Made by a program: the position numbers and the translations under genes
The notes under the pieces: generated by a model
Seen by the model: the letters and a program-made list of their open reading frames with translations, nothing else
What the model was told of the DNA's origin: nothing
Databases searched by the model: none
Shown here: piece after piece, positions 52,574 through 61,721 of the stretch
How the letters are laid out: each line of letters begins with the position of its first letter
Numbering within the stretch: the stretch's first letter is position 1
NCBI GenBank assembly: GCA_964471595.1
Contig: CAYYGN010000010.1
Location: 25,966-89,965 of the forward strand
Length of the DNA stretch: 64,000 bases
Reading direction: 5' to 3'
Source of the DNA: JAGNXB01 sp964471595
GTDB taxonomy: Bacteria; Bacteroidota; Bacteroidia; Chitinophagales; Saprospiraceae

Positions 52574-55228
52574 ATGACGTACGAAGAATTCACCATAAAG
52601 ACGCAGGAGGCCATTCTCAAGGCACAACAACTGGCCGGATCCCTCAACCAACAACAAGTGGATACGGCGCACCTTTTCCGCGCCATTCACGAGACGGATG
52701 ATCAGGTGACGGGGTTCTTGTTTCAAAAGGCCGGTGCCCACCTGCAGAATGCTTTGTCGGAGGCCCATCGCCTCATCCAGACTATGCCGGTCGTTGAAGG
52801 GTCCGACAAGCAATACCTCACCCCTGAAGCCAACAATGCCCTTCAGGCTGCCCGCAAGGCGATGAAGGAGTTTGGCGATCAGTATATCTCAGTGGAGTTG
52901 GTACTGCTGGGGATTTTGCAGGGCAAAGACGCGACGGCGCGCATGCTGCGGGAACAGGGTTTGAAGGAGGAAGGTCTCAAACAGGCGATCCGGGAATTGC
53001 GTAAAGGCAGCAAAGTGACGGATCCCCATACGGAGAATACCTATAATGCCCTCAACAAGTTTGCCATCAACCTCAACGAACGAGCCGAAAGCGGCAAATT
53101 GGACCCCATCATCGGGCGGGACGAGGAGATCAGAAGGGTTTTGCAAATCCTGAGTCGCAGGAAGAAGAACAACCCGATCCTCATCGGTGACCCCGGGGTG
53201 GGCAAGACGGCCATTGTGGAGGGTATTGCCTGGCGAATTGTCCGTGGAGACGTACCTGAAAATCTGAAGACCAAGAAGATATTCACCCTCGATCTGGCTG
53301 CCTTGATTGCCGGGGCCAAATACAAGGGTGAGTTTGAGGAAAGGCTCAAGGCGGTGGTCAAGGAAGTGACGGTGGCCGACGGGGAAGTCATTTTATTCAT
53401 TGACGAGATCCACACCCTGATTGGAGCAGGCGGAGGCAATGGCGCCATGGATGCTGCCAACATTCTCAAACCTGCCCTGGCCCGGGGAGAACTGCGCACC
53501 ATCGGCGCCACCACCCTGGATGAATACCAGAAGTATTTCGAAAAAGACAAGGCACTGGAACGCCGTTTTCAAACGGTGTTGATCGACGAACCGAGTGTGG
53601 AAGACACCATCAGTATCCTGCGTGGTTTGCAGGAAAGGTATGAGGTCTATCACAAGATTGAAATCCTCGACGAGGCCCTTATTGCAGCGGCCGAGCTCAG
53701 CCACCGGTATGTCAGTGACCGGTTTTTGCCCGACAAGGCCATTGACCTGATCGACGAGGCGGCGGCGCGACTTCGCATGGAAATGAATTCGGTGCCGGAG
53801 GAGGTGGATGAACTCGAACGGCGGGTGCGGCAGTTGGAGATCGAACGGGAAGCGGTCAAGCGGGAAAAGAATGAAAAGCGGATGGAACTGTTGAACGGCC
53901 AGATCGCCGAGGCGCAGGAGAAATTGCGGGAGATGCGCGCCCGGTGGGAGAATGAACGGGCGCTCGTTGAAGCCGTACAGGCGGGTCGCGAGAAGATCGA
54001 GCAATTGCAGCAACAGGCGGACAAAGCCGAGCGGGAGAGCAACTACGAGTTGGTGGCCACCATTCGTTACGGGAAGATCCAGGAGGAGGAAGCCCGCGTC
54101 AAAGAGGCGGAAGAGCGCCTCAAAGCATTGGACAAGGACAAGCGGCTCACCAATGAAGCGGTGGATGCCGATGATATTGCGGAGGTGGTCAGCCGGTGGA
54201 CCGGCATTCCGGTCAACCGCATGATGCAAAGTGAAAAAGACCGCTTGTTGCGTCTTGAGGAGGAGTTGGGCAAGCGGCTGATTGGTCAGCGTGAGGCCGT
54301 TGAAGCCGTCAGCGAGGCGATTCGGCGGAGCCGGGCAGGCCTGCAGGATGCGGGCCGTCCGATCGGGTCATTCCTGTTTCTGGGACCGACGGGTGTGGGA
54401 AAGACCGAGTTGGCCAAGGCATTGGCGGAGATCCTGTTCAATGACGAACATGCCATCGTTCGCATTGACATGAGTGAATACCAGGAGAGGCATGCGGTCA
54501 GCCGGTTGATTGGCGCCCCTCCGGGCTATGTAGGTTATGATGAAGGTGGTCAACTCACCGAAGCGGTGCGCAGAAGACCGTATTCCATCATTCTTCTCGA
54601 CGAGATCGAGAAAGCGCATCCCGATACTTTCAACATATTGCTCCAGGTGCTTGAAGATGGCCGTCTCACCGACAATAAAGGACGTGTGGCGGATTTCAAA
54701 AACGCCCTGATCATCATGACCAGCAACATGGGTTCGGATATCATCCTTGAAAATTTCGAGGATCTGGCCAGCCTGGGCGACAAGCACCGGCAAGAAATCA
54801 TTGAGACCACGCGCACCGAGGTGTTTGAGTTGTTGAAACAACATCTTCGTCCTGAATTCCTCAACCGCATTGACGAGCGCATCATGTTTTTGCCGTTGAC
54901 CCGGGAAGAAATCAGGTTGATCCTCGGCCTGCAATTGCGAAAAGTAAGCCGCATGCTGGAGGAGAAAGGGATTGTCCTGGAGGTCAGTGCACGGGCCATG
55001 GATCAATTGGCGACCATGGGGTATGATCCCCAGTTTGGCGCCCGCCCCATGAAACGGGTCCTTCAGAAGGAGTTGGTGAATGCCCTGGCCCGCCATCTGC
55101 TGGCGGACGAGTTTTTACCTGGCGACACCATCATAGTGGATGCGGAATCCCCGGTCGAGGGTCTGACCTTCAAAAAAGCCGGACTGCTGGCGAACCTTCC
55201 GGCCGAACAGGAAAAAGCGGAAGCCTGA
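52574..55228 (+). CDS. clpB: ATP-dependent disaggregase ClpB
   Basis: An 884-residue AAA+ chaperone that, with DnaK, extracts proteins from aggregates. Clp N-domain (1-150, MTYEEFTIKTQEAILKAQQLA), NBD1 with GDPGVGKT Walker A and GAGGGNGAMDAANILKPALARG, the long coiled-coil middle domain (about 400-535), NBD2 with GPTGVGKTELAKALAE and sensor segments LSGDEYQERH-like SEYQERHAVSRLIGAPPGYVGYDEGG, and the C-terminal D2-small domain. The ATG at 52574 gives the family N-terminus; an upstream ATG at 52553 would add seven residues. No CIRCE or other heat-shock operator was recognised. Confidence 0.97.
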   Translation: MTYEEFTIKTQEAILKAQQLAGSLNQQQVDTAHLFRAIHETDDQVTGFLFQKAGAHLQNALSEAHRLIQTMPVVEGSDKQYLTPEANNALQAARKAMKEFGDQYISVELVLLGILQGKDATARMLREQGLKEEGLKQAIRELRKGSKVTDPHTENTYNALNKFAINLNERAESGKLDPIIGRDEEIRRVLQILSRRKKNNPILIGDPGVGKTAIVEGIAWRIVRGDVPENLKTKKIFTLDLAALIAGAKYKGEFEERLKAVVKEVTVADGEVILFIDEIHTLIGAGGGNGAMDAANILKPALARGELRTIGATTLDEYQKYFEKDKALERRFQTVLIDEPSVEDTISILRGLQERYEVYHKIEILDEALIAAAELSHRYVSDRFLPDKAIDLIDEAAARLRMEMNSVPEEVDELERRVRQLEIEREAVKREKNEKRMELLNGQIAEAQEKLREMRARWENERALVEAVQAGREKIEQLQQQADKAERESNYELVATIRYGKIQEEEARVKEAEERLKALDKDKRLTNEAVDADDIAEVVSRWTGIPVNRMMQSEKDRLLRLEEELGKRLIGQREAVEAVSEAIRRSRAGLQDAGRPIGSFLFLGPTGVGKTELAKALAEILFNDEHAIVRIDMSEYQERHAVSRLIGAPPGYVGYDEGGQLTEAVRRRPYSIILLDEIEKAHPDTFNILLQVLEDGRLTDNKGRVADFKNALIIMTSNMGSDIILENFEDLASLGDKHRQEIIETTRTEVFELLKQHLRPEFLNRIDERIMFLPLTREEIRLILGLQLRKVSRMLEEKGIVLEVSARAMDQLATMGYDPQFGARPMKRVLQKELVNALARHLLADEFLPGDTIIVDAESPVEGLTFKKAGLLANLPAEQEKAEA

Positions 55229-55394
55229 ACGGTCGCAGGTCGTCCGGAAAACGGATGATGGACATTCGCCGGGGAAGTCGGATAAGAATGTCCGATCTTA
55301 ATTAACAGTTGCCCCCACAATAAGGCGGATGGGCCGGTGGTTTATATCCATGACAATCAGAACTTTTGTACCATCCAAACCGACCCTCATGCCT

Positions 55395-55625
55395 ATGAAG
55401 GAAACGTTTACCCCACTGGATCTTGTCGCATTGATGTATCGGGAACTTCCCACGGAAACTTCCAACCGGCTTCGCAGGGAGTTGGCGGAGAATGTGCTGT
55501 TGCGAGAGCAATATGAAGAACTGGATGCGGCGAGACGTCTGTTGCCGCGCGCCACCTTTGCGCCTGCCGACAACACGGTTTCCCGGCTTATCCGGTACAG
55601 CGCCCATAACGCCATGACCGTATGA
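55395..55625 (+). CDS. Conserved small acidic protein
   Basis: About 76 residues from MKETFTPLDLVALMYREL; in-frame starts at 55350 and 55389 would lengthen it. It is helical, with no membrane segment (ELPTETSNRLRRELAENVLLREQYEELDAARRLL), and ends in a FAPADNTVSRLIRYSAHN motif. I recognise this type from uncharacterised Bacteroidota proteins that resemble the N-terminal segment of anti-sigma factors; a regulatory role is only inference. Followed by a strong hairpin terminator. Confidence 0.7.
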   Translation: MKETFTPLDLVALMYRELPTETSNRLRRELAENVLLREQYEELDAARRLLPRATFAPADNTVSRLIRYSAHNAMTV

Positions 55626-55642
55626 GTGCGAGATGCGCCTGA

Positions 55643-55680
55643 AAAGAAAAAGCCCGGTCGATCGACCGGGCTTTTTCTTT
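55643..55680. terminator. Bidirectional hairpin terminator between the small gene and the M28 peptidase
   Basis: A perfectly self-complementary segment, centred on GCCCGGTCGATCGACCGGGC with A- and T-runs on the two sides. It serves both convergent genes. Confidence 0.9.
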
Positions 55681-55694
55681 GGCAGCAATCGTCC

Positions 55695-57290
55695 TCAATG
55701 GGTGCCATCCACAGGTTGTACTTTCCTGGGTATCATATCATCCCGCATGGCGGTTTGCCAGACAAAGGCGGCAATGATCGTGGCGGCCTGCCGGAGGTCA
55801 TCCGTGAGGAGATGATCAAAGTTGTCCATGTTGCTGTGATGGGTGCGAGGGCCATAGGCAACAGGGTCCTGAATGAATTGGAAGCCGGGAATGCCGACAC
55901 CGTCGAAAGGCAGGTGGTCGGTGCCACCGGTGTTTTTCAGGGTGATGGTAGCGGCATCGAGATCGCGGAACGGATCAAGCCATGGACGAAATACCGTACC
56001 GGCTTCCTGGTTGCCTTGGAGATAGATGCCCCGGATACGCCCGGTACCATTGTCGAGATTGTAGTAAGCGGAGACTTTAGCCTGGGCGGGTTTGAGGGTT
56101 TTGGGTGTATAGCTGTTGGGCTCCGTTTCTGCGTAGTATTTCCGCACGTGGGCGATCGATCCCAGAAGTCCCTGTTCTTCACCTGTCCATAGGGCAAGTT
56201 GAAGCGTTCTGCGGGGTTTGATCCCCGTTTCACGGATGGTTTCGCTCAGGATACGGGCCACTTCGAGCATTACAGCGCTGCCGGCCGCATTGTCCGTGGC
56301 GCCTGTTCCGGCATGCCAGCTGTCGAGATGGGCCCCGAAAACCACCTGTTCATCCGCTTTGTCGGTTCCGGGCCATTCGGCCAGGACATTGGCTTCCATG
56401 ACTTCTTTGTCGCTTGTTTTCACCCGGAGGCTGAGGGAAAGTTCCGGAACGATCCCACGGTGGATCAACCGGATCAACCGGTTGAAATGCTCAACGGACA
56501 TGGTGACCTGGGGAAGGGTAACGGCACCGGCGTGCTGGGCGCGTTTTTCGGGATCGCCGCTGCGGGCGCCGGTGAGAAATACGGTACCCAGATCTCCCTT
56601 GTAATGACGCTCAATGACGCAAGCGGGTTTTTCTTCATGGAGAAACTTCCACATGGTCCGGTTGAAGGACATACCTCCGGTAGCTTGCCATTGGCGGCGG
56701 GGTCTGGGAGCGTCCGGACCGGCATTGGCCATTTCGAGCAGATCATCCGGTTCCAGGCGGCTGGCCGGCGGGTCAAACCATTCCGACACCTCCCGGATGG
56801 TATCGATGAGGACAAATTTGCCTTTCAGTTTTCCGCGATATGCTTCCAGGTCGGCCTCTTCGCTGACATCGAGAAAGACCACCTCTCCCCGGATTTCACC
56901 TTTGACGGATGGTGACCAGGCTTTCGGATAGGCGAGGACGGGCCAGTAACCGGGTGTGTAGGCATGCATGGCAAAATGTTCGAGTTCCCAACTCACGCCG
57001 AAAGGTCCCCACTCGTCTTCACGCGCTTGTTGCCAGTCCCACGAGGTGAGTGATTCAACGGCCCATTTCCTGGCCTTGGCCAGGTTGGGTGAGCCGCTGA
57101 GCCGGGGTCCATAGACATCGGTAAGCATGGAGGCTATTTCGCCGACCTGACTTTGTTCCAGTCCGATGCGGCGGATGATCTGAAGGACGGAATCGGTGGA
57201 AATGTCGGAAGGCTGGGCTTGGCCGGGGAGGCAAAGGGCCAGTACAACCAACGCAGACAACAGTCGTCCGGCAAGGGGGAAACGTATCAT
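55695..57290 (-). CDS. Secreted M28-family aminopeptidase with PA-like insert
   Basis: A 531-residue exported metallopeptidase; signal peptide MIRFPLAGRLLSALVVLALCLPGQAQ. The M28 zinc-binding set is visible: FGAHLDSWHAGTGATDNAAGSAVMLEVA (His, Asp), LWTGEEQGLLGS (Glu-Glu), YNLDNGTG (Asp) and THHSNMDNFDHL (final His). A PA/peptidase-associated region occupies about 130-270. It cleaves N-terminal residues of peptides in the periplasm or outside. A TATCTTTG box (57309-57316, minus strand) supports the start at 57290 rather than 57320. Confidence 0.92.
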   Translation of the reverse strand: MIRFPLAGRLLSALVVLALCLPGQAQPSDISTDSVLQIIRRIGLEQSQVGEIASMLTDVYGPRLSGSPNLAKARKWAVESLTSWDWQQAREDEWGPFGVSWELEHFAMHAYTPGYWPVLAYPKAWSPSVKGEIRGEVVFLDVSEEADLEAYRGKLKGKFVLIDTIREVSEWFDPPASRLEPDDLLEMANAGPDAPRPRRQWQATGGMSFNRTMWKFLHEEKPACVIERHYKGDLGTVFLTGARSGDPEKRAQHAGAVTLPQVTMSVEHFNRLIRLIHRGIVPELSLSLRVKTSDKEVMEANVLAEWPGTDKADEQVVFGAHLDSWHAGTGATDNAAGSAVMLEVARILSETIRETGIKPRRTLQLALWTGEEQGLLGSIAHVRKYYAETEPNSYTPKTLKPAQAKVSAYYNLDNGTGRIRGIYLQGNQEAGTVFRPWLDPFRDLDAATITLKNTGGTDHLPFDGVGIPGFQFIQDPVAYGPRTHHSNMDNFDHLLTDDLRQAATIIAAFVWQTAMRDDMIPRKVQPVDGTH

Positions 57291-57308
57291 AAACGCATGT
57301 TTGCTCTT

Positions 57309-57316
57309 CAAAGATA
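57309..57316 (-). promoter_or_regulatory. Promoter -7 element (TATCTTTG) of the M28 peptidase gene
   Basis: Minus-strand TAnnTTTG match 18 bases before the ATG at 57290; lies between the sigma-factor terminator and the peptidase gene. Confidence 0.55.
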
Positions 57317-57336
57317 CCATGGGGACGCCAAAAAAG

Positions 57337-57363
57337 AAAGGCGGCAGAAAAACTGCCGCCTTT
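57337..57363 (-). terminator. Hairpin terminator of the ECF sigma factor gene
   Basis: Stem AAAGGCGGCAG / CTGCCGCCTTT (11 bp) with an AAAAA loop and a T-run on the transcript, 32 bases after the sigma gene stop. Confidence 0.82.
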
Positions 57364-57395
57364 GCACCTGGCTATGAGGAAAACGGTAAAATGAT

Positions 57396-57941
57396 TCAGG
57401 CGGTTTCTTCTTCGTCGCTGTAAATCCTGGCCAACTCGGCATACCGTTCGCGGACGGTGCTTTTGAGGGCTTTGCGCGCAAAGAAAATCCGGCTTTTGAC
57501 GGTACCAAGCGGGAGCTCGAGGGCGTCGGCGATCTCCTGGTATTTATACCCCTGGAAATGCATCAGAAATGGCACCCGGATGCTGGCATCCAGATTTTCA
57601 ACCATTCCGTTGAGCTCGTCCATCATGATGTTGGACCCTGCTTCATTGATGACCTGGCTGGCGCCGGAATTGATGTAGTACTGATTGTCGGTGGAATCAA
57701 AAACGGTATTGGCCTTAACCTTTTTGCGGTAGTTGTTGATGAAGATATTCTTCATGATGGTGAACAACCATGCCTTGAAGTTGGTACCCGGCCGGAATTT
57801 GTCGCGGTTGGTGAGGGCGCGGAACGCGGTCTCCTGAAAGAGGTCGCGGGCATCTTCGCCGTTCTTCGTGAGGTTGTAGGCAAAGGCCTGGAGATAAGCA
57901 CTCAATTGCCCGAACTGTTGATTGAACTCGATCGTGGACAT
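57396..57941 (-). CDS. ECF-type RNA polymerase sigma factor (sigma-70 family)
   Basis: A 181-residue ECF sigma factor. Region 2 (about 8-75) has DARDLFQETAFRALTNRDKF and NFKAWLFTIMKNIFINNYRKK; region 4 (about 115-170) has FQGYKYQEIADALELPLGTVKSRIFFARKALK. The start at 57941 is supported by TACCTTTG at 57962-57969 with a TTTG 21 bases further upstream. No obvious anti-sigma gene is adjacent; the next gene in the same direction is the M28 peptidase after a terminator. The upstream DNA carries a copy of the repeat found near the kinase-regulator operon. Confidence 0.92.
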   Translation of the reverse strand: MSTIEFNQQFGQLSAYLQAFAYNLTKNGEDARDLFQETAFRALTNRDKFRPGTNFKAWLFTIMKNIFINNYRKKVKANTVFDSTDNQYYINSGASQVINEAGSNIMMDELNGMVENLDASIRVPFLMHFQGYKYQEIADALELPLGTVKSRIFFARKALKSTVRERYAELARIYSDEEETA

Positions 57942-57961
57942 ATCCCGCTTTTTTGTTGAAC

Positions 57962-57994
57962 CAAAGGTAGGACAATCTTTAAACAAAACACAAA
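57962..57994 (-). promoter_or_regulatory. Promoter of the ECF sigma factor gene (TTTG, 21 bases, TACCTTTG)
   Basis: Minus-strand -7 element TACCTTTG at 57962-57969, with a TTTG about 21 bases upstream, in an AT-rich region; the start codon lies 20 bases downstream. Confidence 0.6.
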
Positions 57995-58068
57995 CAAATG
58001 CTGATCTTATTTAGACTTATTCTTAAATAATGTGTCAAAGCGTTGATTATCAACTACATTAGAATCTC

Positions 58069-58095
58069 GTTAAAAAGACGTTAATATTTTTTAAG
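58069..58095. promoter_or_regulatory. Putative response-regulator site upstream of the ECF sigma gene
   Basis: GTTAAAAAGACGTTAA (58069-58084) matches the operator core at 49303-49318 at 14 of 16 positions, including the 11-base spacing of the TTAA units; a further TTAAG follows at 58091. It lies about 100 bases upstream of the sigma-factor promoter in an AT-rich intergenic region. It also follows the 3' side of the M15 gene, so it might instead be unconnected to any gene. Confidence 0.5.
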
Positions 58096-58168
58096 TTCAG
58101 AAAAAAATGAAAAATGTGGAACGAAGCATCAAAGGCTTTGGAGGAAGGGGGAAACGGGAGGTACGGTT

Positions 58169-58981
58169 TCAGCGGCAGGAGGGGTCGACGCCCAGGATAT
58201 AATGGTGCACAATGTCGAGCTTTCTGGCGGTGTCGTCTCCGGCAAATCCCCGTATGTCTTCATCCGTGATCTGTTCAGCCGCTTGCCGGGTCAGCCTGCC
58301 GGCCAGTGGCAGCCAGGACCAATGCCATTTTTCTTCTTCATAACCGTGAGGTCGCCGTTCGCCTTTGGGCGTATAAGGTTGGCCGAACCCGTAGGCTCCG
58401 GCGTTTTGTTGAAGCCATTGATAGACGAGCCGGCCCTCCCCCTTTTCAAACCAACCATTCTCGAGTTGATTGAGATCGATGTCCGTACCCCAATGATGGC
58501 GGCTGGTACCCGGCATGGAACTAAACCGGAGAATACGGCGGGCACGTTCCACCGGATCTGGAACCGAATGGTGCAGATTGACGTCTTCCTCCACCAGGGT
58601 CCGGCCTTCCCATTTGGCTTCCCAGATCTCTTTCTGGCGCCGGAAGTTCCGCGTAGCGGAAACGATACGCAGGTTGATGCCGTCCCGGCGGGCATCTTCG
58701 TACATGGCCTGAAAGGCCCGGTAGGCATCGCGGTGCATGTACATCCCCGGACGGGAGGCAAAAGCGGGATCGATGGCCACAAAAAGCGGGTGGTTTTCAG
58801 GTTCGAATTGGCCGGTGATGTAAGCCAAATCATAAACGAAACTGTCGGGGGCAGGGTAGGAGGTCTCTGCTTCCGGAGGTTTGGCTGCAGGAGGTGATTG
58901 GGCCGGTTGGCAGTTGGCCGCCCAAATGGCCAGCCAGGCAAAAAGCAAGGCGGAGACGGTGGCATACCGGGGTGCAATCAT
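58169..58981 (-). CDS. M15-family D-alanyl-D-alanine carboxypeptidase (VanY-like), exported
   Basis: A 270-residue protein with an N-terminal signal peptide or anchor (MIAPRYATVSALLFAWLAIWAANC; the position before Cys is Asn, so it is not a clear lipobox). The metallopeptidase domain has the zinc motif SRHHWGTDIDLN (S-x-H-x3-G-x3-D pattern) and the second His in EEEKWHWSWL. It trims peptidoglycan stem peptides. Gene order shows a spacing of only 27 bases to the next gene upstream (59009). A start at 59002 is also possible. Confidence 0.9.
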   Translation of the reverse strand: MIAPRYATVSALLFAWLAIWAANCQPAQSPPAAKPPEAETSYPAPDSFVYDLAYITGQFEPENHPLFVAIDPAFASRPGMYMHRDAYRAFQAMYEDARRDGINLRIVSATRNFRRQKEIWEAKWEGRTLVEEDVNLHHSVPDPVERARRILRFSSMPGTSRHHWGTDIDLNQLENGWFEKGEGRLVYQWLQQNAGAYGFGQPYTPKGERRPHGYEEEKWHWSWLPLAGRLTRQAAEQITDEDIRGFAGDDTARKLDIVHHYILGVDPSCR

Positions 58982-59008
58982 GCGGTGAAGGTAAGGGATC
59001 ATCCCCGC

Positions 59009-61231
59009 TCAAGACCGGCGCAAGAACCGTTGCAAGGCGGGCAAGAGAAGCCCGGTTTGGGCTTGTGTCAATGTCACATCCATCCCGGGGGACGCCTCTG
59101 GCCGTACTTCTGGTGCTTTCTTTTTCACCCGATGGGCGATATGTCTGCGTCCCTGTTCACTGAAGACGGAAAATCCTTTGCGGAGAATGGGGAGGACTTG
59201 CCGGAACGTTTCTGGCGGGAGGTTTTCCACCCAGATGGCGAGGGTTTCCCAGAGTGTCGGCTGTCGGATCAGCAGTTGTTCGGATCCGGACAACAGGCCT
59301 GCCGTCCATTCCGCCGTATGGGCGGGCGTTCTTTGAGCATTCAATTGTTGACGGATGATGACTGTGAGTTCAGAAGGGTCCAGTTCTCCTTCCTCGCAAG
59401 CAAACCGGCTCAGGAAACCGTGGGCAAAAGGGGCGATCCGGTCGCTGTCGGTGAGGGGCAGCACTTGTTGCCAGAACAACAGGGTCCAGACGGATTGTCC
59501 GTACTGGCGGAGGTCGGCCAGCAACTGACGGATGCGTCCGGGAAAAGAGGATAGTTCTTCCTTGCCCAGGGAGAGGGTAGCCTGGGGCAGGCCGATGAGA
59601 ACCCTGGGTACAAGGTGATCGAGCAGGGGGTTCAGGTCGGGCAGCGCCTCGCTGTAGGATTCTCCATAACGGGCCACCTGGATCAGGGGGCTCAGGCTGC
59701 CGGCCAGGGGCCATACGCCCACATGTCCCGCCGTGTCATCCTGAAGCCTGCGGGCCAGGGCTTTTGCCGTGTCGGGGAGTCCGGCTCTCACAGCCATCAA
59801 CAGCCGGCGGGCCAGGGCTCCGGGATCAGAGGGACCTTCCTTGTCACGCAGGGCATATCGGGCGGCGGCTTCTTCGATGGTGAGGCCCCATGCCCCGCAT
59901 TCGAGCATGCGGATGGTGAAGCCCGCTTTCCATTCCAGACGCCATTGTTCCCGGAAGGAGCCTTTGACCAGCTCACCGGCGCTCTGCAAAGTGCCCCACG
60001 GGATATCCAGCAGCAAAAGGCGATGGAGCAGGATGCTGGCATTCCGGTTGGTGGGCTTGCGCAGATCGAGCTCCTGCCGGATGCGACCTGGTGTTTGGCG
60101 GGCTCTCGATAGGCGGGCGCCTTTGAGATGCTTTTCAAAGTCGGCTTGCAGGGGAGTGAGCGGAACCTCCGGAGCTACCTTACCCATGCGATCACCGGTG
60201 CGCAATTCTTCCCGGATGGGCAGCAGCCATTGGGTATCCCCCCGGGCGAGGACGGCCAGTGCCGCTTCTTCGAGTTCGTCCAATCCCGGACGGGTCATTT
60301 GCCGGATGACGGCCAGACTTCTGGCCATTTCGACGGCATCGGCCACCGAGGAAGGGGGCACTTCGACGCCTTTATGGCGAAGAAGGGTGCCGCACCGGAC
60401 CATCCAGTGTTCCGGGGCGGAATCGCTGTGTTCGTACAGCATGTCGTACCATGCCGGACTGATCATTCCTGCCCCGTAGCCGGAGGAAAGGGCCAGTTGG
60501 CCGTACGTCCAGGGCACCCAGGTGGATTGAACCGGGCGGATAGACAGGGGCCGGAGCAAGGATTCGTCGGAGGGTTCATCTTCTTTCCAGGTGCGAAGTG
60601 CCGGTACGTGAAAAGCGCCGGTAACGACGGCAATCTTCCGGAATCCGTCGGAGACCGCCCGGCGAATCACACGCCGCATCCACGCCTCTCTCAGCCGGTT
60701 CTCCTGTGTCTGGGTGTAGGCATCGTGTGGGCGCAGAGCGGCCAAGAGGTTGCCCAGGGTGTCGAACAGATCCTCCCGGCTTTCCGTCTGCTCGAAAAAA
60801 TAATCCCACCATCGTTCGGAGTCGGCGTAGCCCATTTGAGCGGCGAGGAGGGCAAAGGGATCGGATTCTCCGGCGGAGGTATTGACATCGTCCTGGGGGA
60901 AACGTGCTCCAAACGGCAGATCCATGGGGCGGCAGGGTACCTGATGGAAGAGCGCATAGCGCAGGGCCAGCCATTCCGGGGAAAAGGCGGCGAGCGGCAA
61001 ATGGGTGGCTTCCCGGTAATCGGCAGGGTCATACAGCAGTAGCGCTACCGGGGGCGACATAGCCGGCCATGCGGCGAGCGGGAGCGCCGGGCCGGCATCT
61101 TCCGGGCATTCAATGAGGACGCAATCGGGTGCCCACTCGCGCAAAACAGCCAGCATGCGCCGGGCCGAACCGGGTCCGTGATGGCGGATACCGAGCAGGC
61201 GGACATGAGGTGCCGGGGACCGGGTTGGCAT
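59009..61231 (-). CDS. DUF5682 family protein
   Basis: A 740-residue soluble protein of the DUF5682 family. The N-terminal domain starts HVRLLGIRHHGPGSARRMLAVL with VLIECPEDAGPALPLAA, the family signature; a second conserved segment is FRKIAVVTGAFHVPAL. The rest is helical with no other recognised domain. DUF5682 genes usually sit in operons with a MoxR-type AAA+ ATPase, a VWA-domain protein and a SWIM zinc-finger protein; none of these is present beside this copy. Function unknown. The ATG at 61231 fits the family N-terminus better than the upstream 61306. Confidence 0.88.
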   Translation of the reverse strand: MPTRSPAPHVRLLGIRHHGPGSARRMLAVLREWAPDCVLIECPEDAGPALPLAAWPAMSPPVALLLYDPADYREATHLPLAAFSPEWLALRYALFHQVPCRPMDLPFGARFPQDDVNTSAGESDPFALLAAQMGYADSERWWDYFFEQTESREDLFDTLGNLLAALRPHDAYTQTQENRLREAWMRRVIRRAVSDGFRKIAVVTGAFHVPALRTWKEDEPSDESLLRPLSIRPVQSTWVPWTYGQLALSSGYGAGMISPAWYDMLYEHSDSAPEHWMVRCGTLLRHKGVEVPPSSVADAVEMARSLAVIRQMTRPGLDELEEAALAVLARGDTQWLLPIREELRTGDRMGKVAPEVPLTPLQADFEKHLKGARLSRARQTPGRIRQELDLRKPTNRNASILLHRLLLLDIPWGTLQSAGELVKGSFREQWRLEWKAGFTIRMLECGAWGLTIEEAAARYALRDKEGPSDPGALARRLLMAVRAGLPDTAKALARRLQDDTAGHVGVWPLAGSLSPLIQVARYGESYSEALPDLNPLLDHLVPRVLIGLPQATLSLGKEELSSFPGRIRQLLADLRQYGQSVWTLLFWQQVLPLTDSDRIAPFAHGFLSRFACEEGELDPSELTVIIRQQLNAQRTPAHTAEWTAGLLSGSEQLLIRQPTLWETLAIWVENLPPETFRQVLPILRKGFSVFSEQGRRHIAHRVKKKAPEVRPEASPGMDVTLTQAQTGLLLPALQRFLRRS

Positions 61232-61721
61232 GCGGTAAAGGTCTGTTTTTCGCTGGGTTCCGTGATGCAGGCAGCGAATGGGAATCCATTCGGCTCTTTC
61301 TTTCAAGTACCGGCAAACGGGTTTTTTCCCGGACGACCTATCCGGATGGTTGATGCCGGCGATTGCATCATCACCACAACCTGCAATGTTCCCTCATTTG
61401 GGCCTTGACCTTGAGGCCCCGGGTCTTTTCATGGCCGGAGGGGACATGCCAGGACGAAAACAACAGGCATTTCCGCCGATCAACGGATGGTCGGAAGTGC
61501 CATGGAACCATGGCCATGGATAACCGGGTCTCTTAGCTTTGTTATCATATGGTCCGCCTTCGGGTTAACCGACGGCCGCCTGCCCCGGGATATCCGTTCC
61601 GGGGTAAAGGCGTTGTACCTGCCGCGCAACCTGCTTCTTCCGGACAGGGTGTTATTTTCAGGGTCGGAATACGATCAACGGGGTATTCCTGTTCGCGTTA
61701 TCCACAACAAAATCTCCTGTC
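61232..61721. other. 490-base interval without a convincing gene
   Basis: Several open frames (60-158 codons) cross this interval but none shows a domain, signal peptide or promoter box in register. A TAGCTTTG sequence (61534-61541, +) could be the -7 element for the serine hydrolase gene 180 bases on. A single TTATCCACA lies at 61698-61706; without neighbours it is not evidence for an origin. Confidence 0.6.

Noticed and set aside
61698..61706. Isolated perfect TTATCCACA upstream of the serine hydrolase gene
   Set aside because: A single 9-mer is expected by chance in this length of sequence; no neighbouring boxes and no AT-rich tract.
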